From the NCBI RefSeq assembly GCF_943913405.1, contig NZ_CALTYA010000012.1:28579-92578 (forward strand): 64,000 nt of DNA, read 5' to 3'. Origin of the DNA: an uncultured Flavobacterium sp. Lineage in GTDB: Bacteria; Bacteroidota; Bacteroidia; Flavobacteriales; Flavobacteriaceae. Made by a program: the position numbers and the translations under genes. Under the pieces are notes generated by a model. It did no database searches. It had not been told where the DNA came from and was given only the letters and a program-made list of their open reading frames with translations. The stretch's first letter is position 1, and the number at the start of each line of letters is the position of its first letter. Of the stretch, positions 58,540 through 64,000 are shown one piece after another.

Positions 58540-58674
58540 ACAGATGAGAAAAATATACCAGCTGGCCTGCCATTTGATTGGAGCCAGCGCCAAGAAATAA
58601 AGACTGACTTGCAAGTCAGCGCAACCGCAGAAATAATGACCCTGCAGGATGTGTACAAGTTCATAAAACGTTAA
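58540..58674 (+). pseudogene. Remnant of a coding 3' end between the propeller and RHS genes
   Basis: In the frame ending at 58672-58674, codons are open from 58540 for 44 residues with protein-like composition (EKNIPAGLPFDW at the start and MTLQDVYKFIKR at the end). There is no start codon near its beginning and a stop just upstream. GC content matches the coding block rather than the flanks. It looks like the tail of a deleted gene. Inside it lies the perfect palindrome CTGACTTGCAAGTCAG (58604-58619). Confidence 0.45.
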
Positions 58675-58709
58675 GCAAGAATTAATTATATCATACAAAA
58701 ACTAAAACC

Positions 58710-61700
58710 ATGCAATCATATCAATTTAAGACCGCATTTCGATTAACATTGCTAGCCCTGCTGGCCGTGAATATATGCAGTGCACAGACTTCAGGAGAGG
58801 GAAATTTTGTTCCTGACCTGAATATAAAAACCCCGGAGACCAGCGCGCTTCTCAAATCTCTAGAAACTCCTGTTTCTTACAATACGGGCATTCCAAATAT
58901 CAGTATTCCAATCTACAACATTAATGAAGGGGATATTGCTTATCCCATATCTGTAAGCTACAATTCTTCAGGAGTCAATGTCAGCGAACGTGCCGGGTGG
59001 GTGGGCATGGGCTTTAGCCTATCCCAGCCACAGGTGACACGGATTGTTAAGGGAATTCCAGACGACTCTCCCAATCACGGATTTATTTATGAAACAGAAT
59101 ATACTACTGAAAATGACGGCATCCGAACACATTTTGAATCGCTGATCGAGAATTCAAGAGGAGGGACAATTGATCTTGAATCTGACGAATACAGGGCCGT
59201 GCTTCCGAATGGAGAGAGCCTGTGTTTTTATTTCAGCCAAAACAGATCCGTTTATCCAATAGGCGAGATTATACAATTCCCTATGACCAATAATAGGATT
59301 ACACCTGTTTTTGAAGCAAACAGGTTGAAAGGCTGGGAAATAACAGGTACGGATGGATTTGTCTATACGTTCGGCATAGGCGTAATGATGTCGCCGACTT
59401 ATACTTATACCGTGACTGAAAGCGATCTGCCTACGCTAGATGGAAAAAGCTTTGATGGTGACTTCCAGAGTTCGTGGATGCTTGTCAAAATAAAGTCGCC
59501 CTCAAACCGCCAGCTTAATTTTTCTTATGCCCAATATAATTATGAGGACTGCAATCTGGCCAACCAGCGCAGGGATGTCTATTCTCCTGTTTATACTGAA
59601 ATTTTTAACAATGTTGGCACAACCTACCAAAAGACGAAAGGAACTGCGCATTATATGGAATCAATTTCAGGGGATTTCGGCAAGGTAATCTTTACACTTG
59701 ACCAAAATACCCGAGAAGACTATGCTTTTGGAAAGAAGCTCAATGCCATAACGATATTAGACAGAAACCAGAATTTAGTCAACAGCTATCAGTTTGGCTA
59801 TACTTATAAAATAAGCGATTCGCCTGTAGCTCCTATCTACACTTGCGGTTATCTGAATGCAGACTCTGATTTGACAAAAAGGCTTTTTTTAGACAGAATA
59901 ACTATATTGGGGAATACCAGCTCTGCCGCCAATAAGCCTTTCTATTCTTTTGCCTATAATGAAATTGCCCTGCCCCATCGCTTTTCTTATGCTAGGGACT
60001 GGTGGGGATATTACAACGGCGCGACGGCGAATCCTTCTATTGTGCCTACCTTTAGAAGGTTTGACAATTTAATGCCCAACCGAAACGTACACAGTGCCTA
60101 TTCGCAAGCCGGATTGCTTGCCAAAGTTACTTATCCTACGGGAGGCTATACCCAATATGAATTTGAAAACAACAGGGGCTTGAATGAGAAACCGATTGTA
60201 GAGTTATATCAAACTATTGCCCAAAATATTCCTCCCGTTGACGGCATCAGCATTATTCCTTCTGTAAAAACAGGACTGGCTTTTGATTCCTTAAATGCTA
60301 CGCCGCTATCCAATGTGAGCTATCAAGGAGGAAGAAAAGTTGTCTATGAAATTCCTTTTCTCTTGGGAGACAATGTTGTTGGCTATAATTATTCAATGAT
60401 TACCGGAAGCAGCCAATATACTGTCAACATGCCTGTGCGCATCACGGCTAATTGCTCAGCCTGCAATTATGGTCAGGAAAGCCTTCCTATTGCCAACGGA
60501 TGCTCTATTTATTATAAAATCATAAAAGACGGCACCCAGTATGCAAACTCTCTTATTTCAGGATCGCAAAATGGCTATATGAACCTTCCTGTCGGAACTG
60601 CAGTAAATTCTATAAACATTCAGCCCCAGAATTATAAGCTGGTCGTTGAAATCTATACAGGAAAGAAAACTGTTTTTGACGAGCCTGTCTTTAACCTGGC
60701 TTCGGATAACGTGCACCTTGAACTCGGATGGGAGGTTTATGACAGCAGCATGGTTTCTAAAATAGGCAACAAATATGATATTCCGCTGGGAGGCCACCGA
60801 ATCAAATCGATAAAGACCTATACCGATGATAATGCAGTTCCTATTGAAAAGAGGTATTCTTACAAAGATGATGCTGGCATTGAATCGGGATTCTGCAGGC
60901 TCAATCTAATCAATTACTTCGTGTATGGGAATATCTATTACTTAAATTCGGATAATTATTACCCAATGCAGCAGTACCAAGGACAGCCAATAGGCTATTC
61001 AAGCGTAAAAGAAATGAATGTTGCCCCTGGAGAAACAAAAACGACGTCTTTTAAATACCTCTTTTTCTCCCATGCCGCTGCTGGTGATACCAGATGCTAT
61101 CTATATGGAGATTCACATGCATGGGATTTAGGTATTTTTCCTTGCGGGGAAGACCCGATGAATGGGCTACTGGTGGAAAACAAGATAGGCAATGAAAAAA
61201 GTATAGTCACCCATTATTCCGCAACTAACCCAGAACTCAATCTTAAATATATCAAAGGCTATAGCAACAGCAATAGGCCTCCTGCATTTTCGCACGCTCC
61301 ACAACCTGTCTATGCTTTTTCAGAATATTGGATTTCTACTTTCCGTACGCTAGAGCCTCTTCAGACGACTACTACTGAAAATTTCAATGGCAATGAAATA
61401 GTATCTACAACAGATTATGCTTATGATACCGCGAGCCACTTGCAGCTTCGCTCAAAAGAAACTACGGCTTCAGACGGTCTGCAGCAGATGGAAAAATATT
61501 ATTATCCGGGTGACCTTTTGGGAGAACCTTTCATGGCTGACTTGAAAGCGGCCAACAGGATTTCTATACCTGTAAAGACAGAGAGCTACAGCAACGGCAG
61601 CAAGCTGTCAGAGACAAAGACTGTTTTTACAGCAGATGCCAGTACTGCAAATCTGCTAAAAGAAAAAATGGTTTATGCTGCCAAATTTCCGAATGCCCTT

Positions 61701-62162
61701 CCGCTGGTTGCCAATGTGGGCAACTTGGAAAAGAAAATAAGCTTTGATAAATATGACAATAAAGGCAACCTTCTTCAATACACGCAAGAAAACGGACAGC
61801 CGGTTTCTATCATCTGGGGCTATGGGCAGCAAAAGCCTATTGCGAAGATTGAAAATGCTGCCTATGCCTCAATCAATACGGGACTTATCGCAACAGCGGT
61901 CAATGCTTCAAATTTAGCTCCCGCTAGCGGACAGCAACAGCTGCTTTCTGCTTTGGAAGCAATTCGTGTTAGCCTGCCCGATGCTTCAGTAACCAGCTAT
62001 ACCTACAAGCCAGAGATAGGCATCAGTGCGATTATTGACCCTAAAGGAGACCGGATTACCTATGAATATGATTCTTTCGGACGCCTTACTTCTGTAAAGA
62101 ACAAGGACGGAAAGCCCCTTGCTTCCAGCGAATACCACTACCTAACCGAAACTGCGCCATGA
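58710..62162 (+). CDS. Large RHS/YD-repeat surface protein
   Basis: The 1150-residue protein begins with a signal peptide (LLALLAVNICSAQ). Its N-terminal region VSYNTGIPNISIPIYNINEG matches the start of Bacteroidota SpvB/RHS-like proteins. YD-type motifs appear toward the end (YDNKGNLLQYTQENGQP, then YEYDSFGRLTSVKNKDGKPL). There is no C-terminal sorting domain and no toxin domain; it stops just after a YD repeat. The next gene (DUF6443/RHS core) starts in an ATGA overlap, so the two products are made together. Confidence 0.88.
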   Translation: MQSYQFKTAFRLTLLALLAVNICSAQTSGEGNFVPDLNIKTPETSALLKSLETPVSYNTGIPNISIPIYNINEGDIAYPISVSYNSSGVNVSERAGWVGMGFSLSQPQVTRIVKGIPDDSPNHGFIYETEYTTENDGIRTHFESLIENSRGGTIDLESDEYRAVLPNGESLCFYFSQNRSVYPIGEIIQFPMTNNRITPVFEANRLKGWEITGTDGFVYTFGIGVMMSPTYTYTVTESDLPTLDGKSFDGDFQSSWMLVKIKSPSNRQLNFSYAQYNYEDCNLANQRRDVYSPVYTEIFNNVGTTYQKTKGTAHYMESISGDFGKVIFTLDQNTREDYAFGKKLNAITILDRNQNLVNSYQFGYTYKISDSPVAPIYTCGYLNADSDLTKRLFLDRITILGNTSSAANKPFYSFAYNEIALPHRFSYARDWWGYYNGATANPSIVPTFRRFDNLMPNRNVHSAYSQAGLLAKVTYPTGGYTQYEFENNRGLNEKPIVELYQTIAQNIPPVDGISIIPSVKTGLAFDSLNATPLSNVSYQGGRKVVYEIPFLLGDNVVGYNYSMITGSSQYTVNMPVRITANCSACNYGQESLPIANGCSIYYKIIKDGTQYANSLISGSQNGYMNLPVGTAVNSINIQPQNYKLVVEIYTGKKTVFDEPVFNLASDNVHLELGWEVYDSSMVSKIGNKYDIPLGGHRIKSIKTYTDDNAVPIEKRYSYKDDAGIESGFCRLNLINYFVYGNIYYLNSDNYYPMQQYQGQPIGYSSVKEMNVAPGETKTTSFKYLFFSHAAAGDTRCYLYGDSHAWDLGIFPCGEDPMNGLLVENKIGNEKSIVTHYSATNPELNLKYIKGYSNSNRPPAFSHAPQPVYAFSEYWISTFRTLEPLQTTTTENFNGNEIVSTTDYAYDTASHLQLRSKETTASDGLQQMEKYYYPGDLLGEPFMADLKAANRISIPVKTESYSNGSKLSETKTVFTADASTANLLKEKMVYAAKFPNALPLVANVGNLEKKISFDKYDNKGNLLQYTQENGQPVSIIWGYGQQKPIAKIENAAYASINTGLIATAVNASNLAPASGQQQLLSALEAIRVSLPDASVTSYTYKPEIGISAIIDPKGDRITYEYDSFGRLTSVKNKDGKPLASSEYHYLTETAP

Positions 62163-64000
62163 TAAATAGGATGAAAAATATACTATATGCGGCCCTGCTG
62201 CTTCCCTTGGCGGCCCTGGGGCAAAGCCTGGAAAAAAATTATGTAAAGACTGTTTCCTATAAGGACGACACTCCTTCGCCGCAGACTGCCGTGCAGATCA
62301 GCTATCTCGACGGATTGGGCAGGCCCGTGCAGCAGCGCGCGCACCAGCAGTCAAACACAGGAAAAGATATCGTTACCGCAATTGAGTATGACCATTTTGG
62401 GCGACAGGCAAGAGAATACCTGCCTTATGCTAGCGGGCAGGCCAGCCTTGCGTATTCAGACAATGCGGCCGCTGAAACATTTTTCTTTTACGCTGACGGC
62501 GACTTTTCCAGCACGGGCAATCCTGATTTTGAGACTACCTTATATCCCTACAGCGAGAAACTTTTTGAATCCTCGCCGCTCAGCAGGGTGCTGCAGCAGT
62601 CTGCCCCAGGAGATGCCTGGGCACTGCCTTCGCAGGCCGGCATTGCAGACCATACGGTAAAGTTCGAATACCTCGCCAACCTGGCAAAAGACGACGTAAA
62701 GAATTTTAGGGCGACTGCCACATGGAATGCCTCGCAGGAAATTTTTGACGTTTCAATAAGCTATATCGGCATTTATGCACCGGGCAAGCTTTACAAGACC
62801 GTTACCAGGGATGAGAACTGGACTTCGGGCAAGGAGCATACTGTGGAAGAATTCAAGAATGTTTCTGGGCAGGTGGTGCTGAAGCGTACCTATGAAGGAG
62901 GCCTTGCGCATGATACCTACTATGTACATGACCAGTATGGCAAGCTGTCCTATGTAATTCCTCCCCTTGCCGGCGGCGCCATCGGGCAGCAGGTCCTTGA
63001 TAATTTGTGCTACCAGTACCGCTATGACTACCGCAACCGCCTTGTGGAGAAAAAGCTTCCGGGAAAGCAGTGGGAATTTGTGGTGTATGACCGCCTTGAC
63101 CGCGTGGTTGCTACAGGGCCTTCGAATTCACCTTTCAGCAACCTCACCGGGACAGGCTGGCTGATTACCAAATATGACAGCCAGAACAGGCCGGTGCTTT
63201 CGGGATGGCTTGCTCAGGCTTTTGATGCCGCTGCCAGAAAAAATCTGCAGGCATTGCGGAATGCCCAGACGGCAGGACTCAGCGAGACAAAGCCCAGCTC
63301 AGCCACAGACCAGACAGTCAATGGCGTGTCTTTCAGGTACAGCAACCTGGCATGGCCCACTTCAGGGTACCATGTGCTCAGCGTAAGCTATTATGACGAC
63401 TACAACTTTCCGCATGCGGCGGCCATACCTGCGGCACTTTTTGCAGATTCCAGCCAGCCAGTATACTATAATGCAACAATAAAACCTAAAGGACTGGCTA
63501 CAGGATCATGGGTAAGGGCTGTTACTGCAAGCACGGCAACCAATGCGAGCAAGAGCTACGTGCTTTATGACCGCAAGGGCATTGCTGTCAGAAACTATAC
63601 GGCCAACCACCTTGGCGGCTATACCCAGACCGACAGCAAGGTTGATTTTACAGGCAAGACTTTATACACTCTCACTACGCACAAGCGCTTGGGAACCGAT
63701 CAAGAACTCTCCGTGCGCGAGGCATTTGCCTATTCTGACCAGGACCGCCTTGTGAGCCATACCCACCAGGTGGGGAACGGCCCGGTGGAAATGCTTGCTT
63801 CTAATGAATATGACGAGCTCGGGCAGCTGATCGCCAAGGGCGTTGGCAATTTGCAGAGTTCGGCGCAGCGCCTGCAGCAGGTTAATTATAGCTATAGCGT
63901 GAGAGGCTGGCTTAAAGGGATAAACAGCATGGCTGGGCTGGAACAGGCTGGCTACAGGCCCGACCTTTTTGCCTTCGGCATCGGCTATGATACTGCGAGC
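62159..64000 (+). CDS. DUF6443/RHS-core protein (5' part, runs off the window)
   Basis: The reading frame is open from the ATG at 62159 to the last base (614 codons, no stop). The first 25 residues are a signal peptide (MKNILYAALLLPLAALGQ from the second Met at 62171, an alternative start). DUF6443 follows, with SYLDGLGRPVQQRAHQQ and EYDHFGRQAREYLPYASGQ. Later come RHS/YD segments (YDELGQLIAKG, SVRGWLKGINSMAG, then DLFAFGIGYDTAS). It overlaps the preceding gene by four bases (ATGA). The C-terminal toxin, core motif or sorting domain would lie beyond the window. Confidence 0.92.
   Translation, partial: MINRMKNILYAALLLPLAALGQSLEKNYVKTVSYKDDTPSPQTAVQISYLDGLGRPVQQRAHQQSNTGKDIVTAIEYDHFGRQAREYLPYASGQASLAYSDNAAAETFFFYADGDFSSTGNPDFETTLYPYSEKLFESSPLSRVLQQSAPGDAWALPSQAGIADHTVKFEYLANLAKDDVKNFRATATWNASQEIFDVSISYIGIYAPGKLYKTVTRDENWTSGKEHTVEEFKNVSGQVVLKRTYEGGLAHDTYYVHDQYGKLSYVIPPLAGGAIGQQVLDNLCYQYRYDYRNRLVEKKLPGKQWEFVVYDRLDRVVATGPSNSPFSNLTGTGWLITKYDSQNRPVLSGWLAQAFDAAARKNLQALRNAQTAGLSETKPSSATDQTVNGVSFRYSNLAWPTSGYHVLSVSYYDDYNFPHAAAIPAALFADSSQPVYYNATIKPKGLATGSWVRAVTASTATNASKSYVLYDRKGIAVRNYTANHLGGYTQTDSKVDFTGKTLYTLTTHKRLGTDQELSVREAFAYSDQDRLVSHTHQVGNGPVEMLASNEYDELGQLIAKGVGNLQSSAQRLQQVNYSYSVRGWLKGINSMAGLEQAGYRPDLFAFGIGYDTAS

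Noticed and set aside
1..64000. tRNA, rRNA or transposase genes
   Set aside because: No T-loop consensus, rRNA-like stretch or transposase motif was found in the gaps.

Overview
The window is a chromosomal segment of a Bacteroidota bacterium, very probably Flavobacterium or a close relative. Supporting this are: low-GC DNA with AT-rich spacers; type IX secretion (T9SS) sorting domains at both ends; promoters with the Bacteroidota -7 box TAnnTTTG instead of a sigma70 -10 box; and families largely confined to this phylum (DUF4199, DUF4920, LETM1-related protein, DUF6443/RHS pair). No rRNA, tRNA, integrase, transposase or CRISPR array was seen.

Layout. 1-956: 3' end of a T9SS type-B surface protein. 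1090-7142: aminotransferase, aspartyl protease with PDZ domain, DUF1573 protein and valS. 7212-12768 (minus): rsfS, ftsH, then a LUD protein, cdsA, psd, an acyl-CoA-binding protein and a lipoprotein superoxide dismutase packed head to tail. 12861-16939: birA, facing a light-sensing operon (response regulator, heme oxygenase, bacteriophytochrome kinase). 17044-24266: housekeeping genes (SRPBCC protein, pyrE, NUDIX, DEAD-box helicase, phnA-like, coaD, ddl, PASTA protein, rluD). 24330-25329: an 11-unit 21-bp tandem repeat and two unrecognised small genes. 25372-28351: DUF4199 membrane protein, LuxR-type regulator, and a C5-methyltransferase/restriction-nuclease pair. 28477-38215: stress and metabolic genes (OsmC, YceI, pirin, Crp-like, YaaA, DPP III, DUF1304/HxlR, MazG-like). 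38364-49115: ilvE, DUF4920 protein with a lipoprotein cytochrome c, mnmD, oxyR facing dps, SulP transporter with carbonic anhydrase, LETM1-related protein, and a stress-type cluster (DUF4142, two tiny membrane proteins). 49195-55641 (minus): a beta-oxidation operon led by a MarR regulator and interrupted by a four-helix-bundle (rRNA-IVS type) gene. 55859-64000: an unknown gene, then a markedly GC-richer block with a seven-repeat propeller T9SS protein, a gene remnant, a 1150-residue RHS/YD protein and the start of an RHS-core protein that runs off the window.

Working together. The phytochrome operon makes its own biliverdin and has its own response regulator, so it should be a self-contained red/far-red sensor. 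OxyR, Dps, YaaA, SOD and OsmC point to oxidative-stress handling. SulP with carbonic anhydrase suggests bicarbonate uptake. The methyltransferase and nuclease form a compact restriction-modification candidate. The right-end propeller/RHS block looks like a surface or secreted polymorphic system exported by Sec and T9SS.

The signals most worth following are the bipartite upstream motif shared with identical spacing by two stress transcription units, the nested palindrome between a small gene and oxyR, the 21-bp minisatellite, the methyltransferase/nuclease pair, and the GC-rich propeller-RHS block.
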